64,000 bases of DNA from positions 372,001 through 436,000 of the forward strand of contig NW_026516231.1 of the NCBI RefSeq assembly GCF_025602895.1, read 5' to 3'. The notes under the pieces were generated by a model. That model made no database searches. It was not told where the DNA came from and worked only from the letters and a program-made list of their open reading frames with translations. Position 1 is the stretch's first letter, and the number at the start of each line of letters is the position of its first letter. Positions 44,804 through 56,295 of the stretch are shown one piece after another. Source of the DNA: Polychytrium aggregatum (Eukaryota > Chytridiomycota > Chytridiomycetes > Polychytriales). The translations under genes and the position numbers were made by a program.

Positions 44804-47266
44804 CGCAGCAGTGGTAAAGGCGGAAATAGCAGCAGAACCAGCCACGGCTCCGAAGGCAGTACCATCGCCAACGACCCAGACGTCCGATCGGACTACAGCG
44901 TGCAAGCGTTGTTCTACTTGAACGAGCTCTGTCTGGGCGTAGGTGGTGTTGGGTTGGGTGATGAGCCTGTTCAAGGCCAGGCAGATAGAAAGAAAACCGC
45001 CCGGGCACGCCGAATCGCACAGTCGATCGTCCAAGAGTACATCAAATGCAAGATTATGGACGCCCCGACACATGTCAGCGAGGCCGAAGCCGATTCGGGC
45101 ACGCAGCACGACCGTCCTGGCCCGAGCGGCAGTAGCAATGCTCTGCTCTTGAAGGGACTGCCAACGTCCCTCGAGCAGCGCCTCCATATTGTCGATTTGC
45201 CAAGAAAGAACTCAGTTTTGTCGTTCAATCTGAACATCACCCGAATCAGTCTGATCCTCGAGGGGCTCGCCAACTGCTCTCGAATCCTCAAGCGAGAGTT
45301 CCGGCCGCTGCTGATGGACTGCGTCTATCAGATTCTCGAAAAGATCGGGCATACCAACACCATCGTGAACGCCTCGGCGAACGCCGCCCTCTTGGTGATT
45401 GCAGAGCAGTCGGGCTATGCGACCCCCAGGGAGCTCATCCTCCAGAATGTGGATTACATCATCAACAAAGTCTCGTTGCGGCTCGGACCTCACTGCTTTC
45501 ATGCCAAGGCGCCTGTCGTGCTCGATGCAGCGATCCGAATTGCCGGCGGCAGCATCATCCGCTTCATGGCAGACTCGATCGACGAGATCTTGGCGACCCT
45601 GGATGCCTACGAATACTGGAGCCAGCCCGAGCTGCTGGTGGCTCTGGTGACGGTCATGTATCGGCTCACGTTGGCGATGGACCCTTCCGAGAATGCGGCT
45701 GCTGCCCCAGGCCATCAGAGTGTCCGGACTGAGGCCCCAGGTGACTCTGACGACAGCAAGCTCGGCAAGGCGGAGGACACTGCCTCACCCGGGACCATGT
45801 CTCCAAGCGATGTGGCGGCTGATGTGGCAGCGTCTGCACGGGAAGAGATAGAAACAGGCTCTGAACCGGCTAACGCAGCTGAAGAATGCGAAGACACTGA
45901 ACTGGCAGCCCCAGGCGTCTCGAGCGAGATCCAGCAATTCTGTCTCTACTACCGCTCGGCCATGGAAGTCGATAGACAGGAGGCGGTCTCGGGGCCTGCG
46001 AAAGACGGCAGCGAAGATGCCGGCGGCTCGAGCCCCGAAGATGTGCGCGACTTTTTCCTCGGCCATCTCAAGCAGAAAGAAGCAGCCGCAGCAGGAGAAA
46101 TCGGCAAAGACGGCGAGGACGGCGACGATCCGATGGGTGCTGCCACTGGCGTACGCGACCCCGATCCACGCAAGTCGAGCTGGGAGCAGGATCTGTGCAT
46201 CCGGATAGTGCAGAAGCTTCATCACTTTCTCGCGGCAGACTCGGCGCAACTGCGGGCGCTGGCCCTGAAGACGATCCGCAGCGCCATTCCGGTGCTGCAG
46301 ACCCACCTCGACGAGCACGGGCGCGAGAACGAGTTCCTCAACCCACTGATCCACACGATCTGGCCGCAGATCCTCTCACGCCTGGACCGAGACCGCGAGC
46401 ACTTTGTGCGGCTTGAGGCGCTGCTGCTGATCAGCACAATCTCGGAGCACTCGGGCGGGTTTGTTGCCAAGCGACTCCGGAGCGACGTCCTGCCGCGGTT
46501 CGAGCAAGTGTTCAAGCAGTGCCTGGAGGTTGTCCCCCGCGGCACAACAGGGCGCCAGCGGCCTCTCGATGGCGGTGGGCCAGGCACATTCGCCGCTGCT
46601 GCCGCCGCCGCCGACCGGGACCTCGACATGACCAAGCCCTTTGGTGTGTTGTTCAAGATCCAGTACGCTGTGCTCGAGAACCTGTCGGCGATCCTGCGAT
46701 CGTCCAAGGCCATCGGGCTGACGAGCAGCGACTTTGATCCGCTCGGCCGCTACATCTGGAGGTACCTCGACAGCAGCGCCTACCACGCAAGCATCCAGCA
46801 GAAGGCGCAGGAGGTGCTATTGAGGGTGGCGGGGGTGGACGCAGACGGAGTATGGTACCTTGTCTCTGCCCTCCTCACCGGCATGACAAGTGCAGCGCAG
46901 GTCACAAGGGGCGCACGACCGAGCCGACAGGGGAACACCCCGCTTGTTCGTGTGAGTTCGTGGGAAGCAACGACAAGCCCGACTGCGATTGAGGCGATGC
47001 AGCTGCTGACCAAGGACAGCGCGAGCAAGGCCACGAAGGACAGCAAGGGAGCGTCGTTGCCCAAGACAGGCGTTGCTGACCGAGCAAAGGCAAGCAGCGC
47101 AACAGCCGGGGCAAGTACAACAGTGTTTGGGCCGTGGACAGCCCCCACGGACGCCTTTGTGGTCCCGCAGATCCCCCACTGGGTCTTTGACCGGGCTGGG
47201 CTCGCAAGAGAGCACTCGCTGTCGCATTTCCGGCGCAACCTCGAGATGCTGGCTGCGAGTCTGTGA
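42710..47266 (+). CDS. TTI1: TELO2-interacting protein 1 homologue
   Basis: Subunit of the TELO2-TTI1-TTI2 (TTT) Hsp90 co-chaperone that matures PI3K-like kinases such as TOR, ATM and ATR. Open frame of 1518 aa made of HEAT-like helices. Family landmarks are the N-terminal FVDYLVLGLLRPL, VRDCFAQQYGQMAVACCQSLP, VGDPYPQVRQQCQRHL and, near the C-terminus, HTIWPQILSRLDRDREHFVRLEALLL, RLRSDVLPRFEQVFKQ and VDADGVWYLVSALLT. Residues near 690 are an Asn/Ser run coded by an aacagc repeat, and acidic or Ser-rich insertions follow at about 1010-1150. An in-frame intron of about 170 bp is likely at 42779-42950: a GTAGCG donor follows RNAYFLM, the enclosed translation is unlike the family, and acceptors lie at 42930 or 42949. 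Confidence 0.87.
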
Positions 47267-47729
47267 TGGCCCGCGGCTCTGGAAGCAATGCCGGGCCATG
47301 GCCGCTGTGGGCAGCGCTACGGGACGATGGATGGCTGCAGCGCAGACGATGTACGGGGCGGTTGTATCGGGCCTGGACGAGTCTGGCTTGCCGAATGCCT
47401 GGCCTTGCATCAACGTCGCCTTCTTGTGAAGTGATTGTCTTGGTTTGGGATGCCTTGGCTTGTAGTGCCTTGGCTTGTAATGTCTTGGCTTGTAATGTCT
47501 TGGGCGACGCAATTACAATTCCTTTGGTTCCAACCTTTGACTTGCGTCTTGGTTCTCAACCTTCGGTGCAATTTCTGTTAGTCAACTTGGCTGCACTGTT
47601 AGCCGGTACACCCGCTTGGGTGACAGTGTCTGAGCAATGATATCCGAGCTCGGGCTTGTAGCAACAACAAAAGTAACACATCTGCATTCGCATTAACAAC
47701 GACAACCGGCAGCGACGCACTCGCACAAC
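47267..47729. other. Intergenic, promoter of the C2H2 gene
   Basis: 463 bp between TTI1 stop and the next start, both plus. A short run of ttgtagtgccttggc-like units at 47450-47500 is repeated about four times. No gene seen. Confidence 0.6.
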
Positions 47730-49037
47730 ATGTCTCCAACATGCCCCCGACCGCCCGCTCAGCTCTCCCATTCCCTCCCCCCTCCACGCGGACCTGCGTC
47801 GTTGCCTTTGAGCCGAAACGTCGTGCTGGGCATGCGCGGCGACAGCGCTGTGCATTTGGCAGTGCCTCCGCCTGGGCAGCACACATCCACCCAGCAGCCC
47901 CGGACGCTCATCCCCCACCACCACGGTTTCGGATATAAGCTGCCCTCCGCGACCGGTGCGGGCTGCGAGCGTCCTTCCTGGCCTTGCCCTGATCGCAGCA
48001 TGAACTACTGGCCCCAACAGGACCCCGACGAGCCCCCCGGCCACCGCCCAGAAGCTGCTGCTGCTGCTGCTGCTGCCGTTGCTGCTGCCGCTGTCGCTGC
48101 TGGCCGTCCCGATCTCACCGTCCATCCTCACAACCTCGTGGTGAATCCGCTGCTTGTTGGCCCCCCGACCCCGACGAGCACCTATCTCGATCCATCGCCG
48201 ACTGCCGTCGACTATGCCGGTCTGCCCCCAGGCATGGGCCTCGACGCCGCGGCTCTGGCCGCCCCTCAGTCGCTGCCGCCGTCCTATCGGCTCGCCCCAG
48301 GCACCGCCGAGCCCGTTGTCGCAGAGCCCCAGTACTTGCATTCCCACCCCCCCAACGCCACACTCGACCGGTCGTCGGCCTCGTTTCCCGATCTCCAGCA
48401 GCCCTCATATCATTACCTGCAACTCCAGGCACCCCATCCGCAGCAACTGCATCGCCCACCCCACCATCATCCGCACCAGCAGCCCGAGTACCATCCGCAA
48501 CAGCAGCCTCAGTACCATCCCCATCCGCAACACCACCACCCGCCGCCGCATCTGGCGACAAGCTATGAGCAGGCTCACCACAGCTATCCGGATCTGCATC
48601 TGCCCCACCACCACCAGCAACACCACCAGCATCACTATGGCGCTGGCAACTATCCCATCACAACGCACTACCCTGCCTCGCTCTCGTATGCACCCGCTGT
48701 CCCGGCCAACCACATGAATGCTGCCAACATGAGCGCCTTCCCCAACCCTGCCGCCTCAACCTCGACGTTCCCCCACTCGTCCTTGGCCGGTGGTCTCACA
48801 CCTGCTCCTCTGCCCGTCGATCCGTACGGATCCGGCATGCAGACTCCCGACAGCCCCGACGATCGCCCGTTCAGGTGCCCCGACTGCCCCAAAACCTTTC
48901 TCCGGAAGCAGGACCTCCGACGGCATGCCATCATCCACGATCCAGTGTCCCCGGGATATAAGTGCACCCACTGTGGCACGAGCTTCACCCGCAGCGACGC
49001 CCTGTATAGACATGTCAAAGGCAAGCGGTGTCTATGA
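47730..49037 (+). CDS. C2H2 zinc-finger protein, probable transcription factor
   Basis: 435 aa, single frame. The last ~60 residues carry two C2H2 fingers: FRCPDCPKTFLRKQDLRRH (helix positions K-D-R) and YKCTHCGTSFTRSDALYRHV, the second ending RHVKGKRC, where Cys replaces the last His (C2HC-like). Such paired C-terminal fingers are typical of fungal transcription factors. The N-terminal 370 residues are low complexity: Pro-rich, an Ala run (residues 110-130) and a His/Gln/Pro-rich tract (240-320), consistent with an activation region. No orthologue can be named. Confidence 0.82.
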   Translation: MSPTCPRPPAQLSHSLPPPRGPASLPLSRNVVLGMRGDSAVHLAVPPPGQHTSTQQPRTLIPHHHGFGYKLPSATGAGCERPSWPCPDRSMNYWPQQDPDEPPGHRPEAAAAAAAAVAAAAVAAGRPDLTVHPHNLVVNPLLVGPPTPTSTYLDPSPTAVDYAGLPPGMGLDAAALAAPQSLPPSYRLAPGTAEPVVAEPQYLHSHPPNATLDRSSASFPDLQQPSYHYLQLQAPHPQQLHRPPHHHPHQQPEYHPQQQPQYHPHPQHHHPPPHLATSYEQAHHSYPDLHLPHHHQQHHQHHYGAGNYPITTHYPASLSYAPAVPANHMNAANMSAFPNPAASTSTFPHSSLAGGLTPAPLPVDPYGSGMQTPDSPDDRPFRCPDCPKTFLRKQDLRRHAIIHDPVSPGYKCTHCGTSFTRSDALYRHVKGKRCL

Positions 49038-50598
49038 GCCTCTTTCACTCTCTCCCTCCCTCGGCAAGCCGAGCTCCTCCGCCCCGCCGTTTCTTTCTCT
49101 CAGCCTCCGTAGACGAGGCCGAATCGCGAGCCCCATAATTCGAGCCAGCACACCCGCACCCACACCCGTTCGCTCCGGCAGATCGGAGTGGCCAACAACT
49201 GCTGCTGCGGTGTCTGTGCTGTCAACCAGAACTTCATATCATGACCTAATTATCGATGCGCCTCTCTGCGATCGGCGAAGGCGAAAGCCGCTCTGCTGAT
49301 GAAAATACACCTGTACAGCTTCTCTGCGAGAAATCGTGGGAACACTACCACATTGCTGCCGCACACACCCCTCCGCGAAAAAATCAAATCAAACCCTGCG
49401 GTCTGCCTTCCAAACTCGCTGCAGTCCGTGCTTTTGGATGGATCTGCATCCCGAATCCACCTCGCCGTGCACGAAGGCTCGCTCCGGTCCAAATGGCCGA
49501 TGCACCCAGACGATCCCGAGCAGCCAGACGATCCCGAGCAGCGGATGCGGATCTCCCCCGCTCTGCTTTCGTTCTTGCCTTCGCAATCTGTCGCCGCATG
49601 CACAGGATGCCTCCACCGCCCGTGTCCCGGAGGAGAGCCTTCCAGGACCTTCGGCGAGCGGCACCCCGCCTTGGCAGGATGGCGGAAAATGACTGGAGCC
49701 GTGGAGTCGGTGGTGGATGGCGCTGTGGCGCAGTGGGCACGGCAAGAACCCTCTCCACCACCACCCCGGCCAGCAAGACAAGCTTGAGCGGCAAGAGCCA
49801 ATTGCCCCAAGCGCCAGCGGATCCTGGCCAAATTGGGGATGGGCGAGTGCAAGGAGAGGCGAGGAAACCGGTGTGTCAGCAGCTCGCATCCGCAGGAGCC
49901 CTTGACGGTCGGGAGGAGGTGAGCCTTGAATCAACAAGACATGCAAGGCTGCGCTTGTTGTCAGATGGGACTACCAAGGATCCCCCTCCACATGTTGCTC
50001 GATTGCAAAGTGCTCCACGGTCGATCGGGTGTGGGACAGGAGCTGGCTTGGAGACGAGTGAAGGGCGAAGAAACGCAGCCGGGAAGGAGTGGGGCACATC
50101 CACGCAAAAGTAAGTGACCGACGACGGGAAAGTTGGATTGCTGACTGAGACGAGCTCGCGGTCGGTTCTGTCGAGACGGGCACCCCCACAAGTACCGCGG
50201 AGAGGAAAGGACGGGGTGCCAATGATCAGACGGGCCTGTCGAGGATAGCATTGGTACATGTATTGCGACGCTCAGGGAACAGTGCCTGAGTGATGGATTT
50301 CTCAAGCACAGACAAGTTCACAGGCAAGCGGCGCAGAGGTTGGCATTCGTGTCAGGGCATACCAGCTCGACAGCAAATGGCACTGCCAAGGCGTCGGCAA
50401 GCGGCAGACAAGTTAAGCAGCACAGCGCTGGTGCCAAGTCTGCAGACGATCGGTAGAATGCAGCCTCGGCTCTCGAGTACGAAAGAGTGACGGATTTGGC
50501 CTCAATCTTGACAGCTACCGATGTGGTCCAGCAACAGTGCCATGGCTGACTGCTCGCTTCGCTCGGGTGTTGACTCGAGGACGGTCGGGAAGAGGTAA
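49038..50598. other. Convergent intergenic region, no gene recognised
   Basis: 1.56 kb between the C2H2 stop and the chitosanase stop. Frames on both strands (e.g. plus 49256-50113, minus 49250-49852) overlap heavily and show no domain. A small duplication (agacgatcccgagcagc) lies near 49510-49540. Confidence 0.5.
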
Positions 50599-52164
50599 CT
50601 ACGGCGACATGATTGTGATCTGGTTGCCGTAGCAGTTGACGGTGATCGGCAGGGCTAGCTGCAGGTTGGGCACGGTGTTGTTTGCGCCGTAAGCACCAGC
50701 CGAGTTCTTGCCGGTGCTCTGGGTGGGAGCGGCCAGGTGCTGCCACATCAATCCTCGGTCGGGCTGGCCGCCGTCGAGAGAGGTGTCGCCGGTGGTGATT
50801 TGCTTGATCCAGAGCTGCTGCAGATTCGACAGCCAAGCGAGCTCCTGCGCACCGCCGGACTGGGCAGCGGTCGGGGCTTTGGCAGTGACCTTGAGCACCA
50901 CAGACTCCAGACCCGAGATTCCAGCGTTCAGGGCAATGTCGTAGAGCTGACCCTTGCTGATGGGCAGGCTGAGGTTGTACTGGCGCGAATAGGACATGGC
51001 GAGGTACCAATAAGCCGAGTCGGTGGTCGAGTCCGAGAGGGTGTTCCAGGTGGCAGCAACGTAGTTGGGATTGATGGGACCGGCGCCGGATGGACCTCCT
51101 CCCTGGCTGACGACACTCTGTGCCAGGCCCTGCAGACCCGTGAGTGCCGACGAGCCGCTCTGGCTCAGGGCAGCAACGTCGGGAATGTACTGCACCAGCG
51201 GATTGCAAGGCTCGAGGGCCTGCAGGTGCTGGAGGAACACCAAAAAGTCGCCCGTTGCCGTCGTGAAGCCCACAAGGTTGATGGTGTAGCCTCGGCCATC
51301 GCCAATGTCTTGGATGTAGCTGTAGGCCGTGTACCAGGGCACAACCCCGGCAAAGTTGCCGTTGCTGTTCTCGGCGACCCAGACCAAGCTCAGAATGGTG
51401 TAGATCTGCGCTGGCGTGAGGGGCACACCGTAGCCGCCATCGAGATTGGCTGGGAAGCTGAGCGGACCGGCCGTTGACCATGGGGTGGGCGGAGTGCCGG
51501 GACATACGGCCGGTGGGAACTTGGTGTTGGACGACGGCGTGGTCGCCTCGTGGCAGTTGATGTAGTTGAGCCAGCCGCAGTCACCGACGACGCCGGGATA
51601 GGGATTCGAGCAGCTCTTGAGGGCCGGAACGTTGGTGACCGAGCAGCTTGGGGAAGCGGCCGACCTGGTTGATGTCGAGCTGGATTTGGTGGAAGACGAG
51701 CTGGATTTGGTGGAAGACGAGCTGGATTTGGTTGATGTCGAGCTGGATTTGGTGGAAGACGAGCTGGGCTTGGAAGGTGCCTGTTGGACATTGATCTGGG
51801 GTTGGCCATGCCACGGGAGCGGTCAAGCGAATAACGATCATGAGAACGGGCATGCGAATGTCAGCCATGAAAACCCGGGACAGCCAAAGCCGACGCGGCG
51901 GCTCTCAACAAGACGTCAGTGTCCAGGTCGACGAGATCGGCAATCACTCACATCTGTGCCGCAGTATGCACTGCTTCCGCTTTGGATGCATACGGTGCCA
52001 GTCGGGCACCGGAAAGATACTCTCCTGCCGTGGTTGCATTGGTAGATCTTGGTGAGCTTGCCCGAGGCAGCACACCTATGGCCCTGGAACTCGCACTTGC
52101 GAGATGCCGCGAGGGCCACGAGCGCACACAGCAGGAGCAGGACGGACTGGATGGTTGGTCGCAT
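50599..52164 (-). CDS. Secreted GH46 chitosanase with N-terminal Cys-rich (CBM19-like) module
   Basis: Predicted endo-hydrolase of chitosan, acting outside the cell or on the wall. Two exons, 51952-52164 and 50599-51795, give 469 aa. Order: signal peptide (MRPTIQSVLLLLCALVALAA); a six-Cys module with CEFQGHRC, IYQCNHG and CPTGTVC, spaced like the chitin-binding CBM19 family; a Ser/Thr/Lys linker of repeated SSSSTK units; then a GH46 catalytic domain. Catalytic signatures are WVAENSN (general acid Glu) and YIQDIGDGRGYT (second acidic residue), followed by the family motif GFTTATGD. The sheet-poor helical rest ends NCYGNQITIMSP. Most fungal chitosanases are GH75; GH46 is mainly bacterial with scattered fungal and algal-virus members, so transfer is possible, but the gene has a normal intron and local base composition. 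Confidence 0.88.
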
Positions 52165-53114
52165 TGGGGGGGGGAAGGCTGTTTGGAGCAATTCCGGCCG
52201 AGCGACGAGGGTGTCGTATATGAGCATTCTTCGACAGCGAAACGCCGCTCGAGGGTCGACCACAGGCACCTCGGGGTCTGTCCCTTCGACCCCAGAGCCC
52301 GAGACAACGATTCTGTTGCTCGAAACAAGCAAGCGCGGGGACAGACAACCAAGACCCTGGCGTGGGCCCTGGCCAAGACCCCAGCAGCGACCCTGACCAG
52401 CTCTTCTCCCGATCGCCATGCGCTGGGTGTCGATGGGACTGTTTGCCGTCCGCAGGTTGGATCGTTGTCGCATCGTCCAATAGACTGTCGGTGCGAGTCC
52501 CGGTCGATCACCTTTGCCGCGACGAACCCCGAGTCCAGATCGCCCGAGATGCCGACCCTGGACCAGCCGGTCGCTTACGAGGATGTCACGGACGGGGCGG
52601 TCGATGGAAATGGCTGCATGTAGGATTTAATGGCACTGCGTTGTTGGATGGGCGTATCCAGAGTGTGCTCGAACAGCCACGGCGATTCGCACCCGATCTT
52701 GGTCCTCATCTGCATCGGCATGCTGCACCTCCGGTCGAAGGATCTGCCAACGATGCTGCACACTTACAACATGCCGCATCTCCAGACACATATACATCAG
52801 CATCAGCACCGACATCAGCATCAGCATCAGTATCCACACCGACATCCAGTGCAGGCGTCGCTGTCGATGCTGGTGCTGTCCGCACCGCATCCCGTATTCG
52901 CTGCCGCTCCGGTTCCAACCTGGCCGGCAGCCAATCGGCGGCCGCCTTTGTCCGTTTTCTTCATCGGCTTCGGCTCGCCGATCTGCATCAATACCGCTGC
53001 CTCCCGCACATCATCCAGCAAACTGCCTGTCTGTCCGCCAGCGACCCTCGGCCGGCCTGTCGATCCCCGCCCTCTATCCAAGCACCTCCCCGCCTGCAGC
53101 CTCCCCTATGCACA
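52165..53114. promoter_or_regulatory. Divergent promoter of chitosanase and SET-MYND gene
   Basis: 950 bp between the start at 52164 (minus) and the start at 53115 (plus). The plus frame is open from 52362, but its translation before MERTAAVLEQ shows no homology and contains a catcagcatcagca repeat at 52795-52850. Confidence 0.55.
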
Positions 53115-55716
53115 ATGGAGCGAACCGCTGCGGTCCTGGAGCAAATATCCAAGACGATATCGGCCTTCCCCTTCAGCATCCAGTCATCGCCATCCCAGGG
53201 TGTCTTTGCCACAGCGACCAGGGCCATCCCAAAGAACGACACGGTATTCCTGGCCAAGCCCTATGCCTACGCCATCTTCGACTCGTTCAAGAAGCGGGTC
53301 TGTGCTGTCTGCCTCGAGTACACCGATGAGCAGCCACAATTCCAGCTCCACTGCCGGTCCTGCGACCAGGTCTATGTCTGCTCGGCAAAGTGCCTCTATG
53401 CCCTCATCGCCCTCAACCACCACCAGGTCTGCCAGGGCATCCGTAAGCTCTCCACGATGAAGACCAGTATCCACGAGAGGAGTATCATGAAGATCCTGCT
53501 CTTTACGCTGCAGACCCGGCAGCGGGAACTGCACCGCGACCTGTTCCAGTCGCCGGCATCATGTCTGCACGATGCCCTTGGGTCTCAGTCCGACTGGGAC
53601 CATCTGCAGAGCCAGCCAACTGTCTACTCGTCCCTCAGCCGGTCTCGGTCGTTCTACACCAACAATCCCTTACATCCCTTTGACTATGTCCTTGATGCGG
53701 AGTTGGAGGACGAGCCACTCCTGCCGACCAAATTGCCGCCTTGCATCGCCGTATCCGGACCATCCCCGACCGAGCCGGTGCTGAGTGTCTGGACTGAGGT
53801 CGAGCTGCTGCAAAGCCACTATGCGGACTGGCCCGAAGACGATATCAAGGACTGGAGAAAGTGCGTTCGTTGCTGGTGGCCGCTCTCGGCTTGGTCATCT
53901 GTCGCTCTTGCTCTGCCGCCTGCGCTTGTCGGCTCTGGCCTCACATAGCAGCATTTGCTGCACCAGCCATTTTGGCCGGCATTCGCCGAACAGCCGATGC
54001 GATCTGTCGGCGCCTTGTCCTCCCCCCTCCCCTGCCCATGTATGATGCATCCACGCTGATCCTGACCCAAAATCTACTCCACCGTATTTGCAACTCGGTC
54101 TGGCCCAGGACGAAAAACTTTGTCGCCAAGCTGCTGGAAGAATGCGGGCTGCTCGACGAGGACTTGACCAAACAGCCCGAGTTTGTGCTCCACATGGTCT
54201 CGCAGATCGAGAGCAACGGATTTGGCATCTTCAACCGCAAAGGCGTCTGCGTCGGCCGAGCTATCGTCCCGCACGCCTCGTTTTTCAATGTGAGCTGGTC
54301 GCTTGCACAGCTCCCCAGCAGATGTGGTGACAATCGCCGTAACGATACCGACTCCACCACGAGACTCGGAGTCTCTGGAACGTACTCCAGCAATGCTGCG
54401 CGCCAGTGCCTCATCAGCCATAGGAGTGATCCCGGCAGACCATGCCATTGGCGCCCTCCCTCCCAATGAGTCGTCAAGGGCCAGGCGATTGCCAAGTGCC
54501 GCACAAGTACGCCACTAACGCAAGTCCATATCTTTTCATTGCTGCCTCCCCACTTCGCTAGCACTCGTGCGATCCCAACACCGAATGTACCCAGGAAGGC
54601 TGCACGATGGCCTTTCGAGCAAGGCGAGACATTGCCGAAGGTAGTGTGGGCCGGGATAGGCACGCCGACCCTTGCACTTCCAAGAACGCAGATACAAAGA
54701 GCACGAATGCATATGATTTTAGTCGATGGAGCTGGCGCGAACAAGACTCGACAGAGATAGCAACACCAGTGGTCTAGCTCGGATTGTGCTTCTCTCCTAG
54801 GAGGGGGTGATGGCACGCTCTCTTGCTCCGGACTGCAACTGTCCTGCTCACTTTGCTTTGTTTCCTGCTGCGTCCAGGAGAGGAAATCACCATCTCGTAC
54901 ATCGACACCAATATGCCCGTCCATGCGCGCCGCCAGAAGCTGATGGATGAGTACTACTTCACGTGTGCTTGCAAGCGATGTGTCGCCGAAGCCTCGTCAA
55001 CGTCGAAACCCAAGATCACTTACGACAAAAGCTCCCGCGGATCGAATCGTGGCCAGAGCGACAGCACCAACGGTACCAATGGCATCAATGGCACTAACGG
55101 CATCAGCAACAACAACAATAGTAACAGTGCACCCAGCGCCCCACAGTCCAACCGAAACAGCGCCGGCTCCGGCTTTGGTGCGAGCTGGATGCCGATGCCG
55201 TCGTCCTGGGCTCCTCCGCCCGTCGGTCCAATGGAGTTCCTGATGCAGCCGCCGCCACACCAACCCATATCACCTGCGCCGCCGTACTTCAACGCCGTCG
55301 GCAACTCGATGCAGAGTCCGTTTGCGATGAGAATGTATCCGCACCCGGTCTATCCGGCCGGGATGGACATGATGGCCAATCTCACCCCGGGGCCTCCACC
55401 GCCGCCCCTATTCGGCGCTCTTGATGTCACCGGCACTGCACTGACCTGGCCGCCCCCAGTGCCGCCCAGCAGCGGCGATGTGCCGTTTTCGCCACACCCG
55501 GACAGCTTTCACATCTATCCACCGGAGTATCCTATCGGCCCGGTGGTGAGTCCGGTGGGCCGCGGTCTCGATAATGAAATGAGCCCTGTCGAACGACCAG
55601 GGCCCTCAAAGTCGCCCTATGGCGACAACAAGGGCAGGCTGAAAAAGTCCAAATCCAGTGCCTCGACCAACAAGCGAAACCAGGCCGCAAGGCAGCCCGT
55701 CCAGCGCGACGACTGA
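53115..55716 (+). CDS. SET and MYND domain protein (SMYD/Set6-like putative methyltransferase)
   Basis: Split SET domain interrupted by a MYND zinc finger, as in SMYD lysine methyltransferases. Exon 1 starts 53115 with GVFATATRAIPKNDTVF (SET-N) and the MYND finger CAVC..CRSC..VYVCSAKC..NHHQVC. Exon 2 (ends 54289) holds the intervening helices and VCVGRAIVPHASFFN. Exon 3 (54562-54640) supplies the key HSCDPN motif and RARRDIAE. Exon 4 (54878-55716) gives GEEITISYID, which binds cofactor with the HSCDPN loop, and the post-SET cysteines CACKRC. Catalytic motifs are thus intact. A 240-residue Asn/Pro-rich low-complexity tail ending in a Lys/Arg-rich stretch is unusual. The exon 1/2 junction (53.8-53.97 kb) is unresolved: the best donor (GTGCGT, 53861) does not match the phase of the available acceptors. 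Confidence 0.84.
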
Positions 55717-56295
55717 CATGTCCAGCTTCTTGCCGTCCTGGAGAGTCTCTGCTATAGCGCTCGCCAGCCCCCCCCCAAAAGAAACGGGAAGTATGCCTTC
55801 CCTCGTCCCTGTTTTGTGGTCATCGACCACCTTTTTTCTGGATCCTGAATACACACACACACTCATTCCATCATCCATAACGACCATCGACTGAAAGTCG
55901 ATCACAGCAAACGAAAAATCGACCTGTGAGATTCGCACACATTGACGGTCGAGACGGCTCGACAGCAAACCAGAATACATTATGCATCGCACTGAGGGAC
56001 TCCAACCGATATATTCGTGGAGCAGTTGATAATCATGCTCCGTTTGCCTCCCTTCCATCGCAGATTCTCGTCGACTCGCGGAAAGGGCACAATATTCTGC
56101 TTCGGGTCTCGATCTGACTCCATAGTCACACGCTTGTTGAGAGAGAGGGAGTCGAGTCCGGCAGGGCACAGGCCAAGGAGCATGAAGACTCGGCAGGTCG
56201 GGAATGCAATCGCGATGCACCGAAGTCATTTTACGCAGACTTGTCGCAGACACGATGACAAAAGTCAGTATGGCCATGCACCCCTTGCCGGAAGA
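55717..56295. other. Convergent intergenic region
   Basis: Between the SET-MYND stop and the SOK1/TCP11 stop. It contains a short ac repeat near 55852. No gene seen. Confidence 0.6.

Noticed and set aside
49250-50113. Overlapping 200-285 codon frames after the C2H2 gene
   Set aside because: Frames on both strands overlap, have no recognisable domain and unbiased composition for this GC content.
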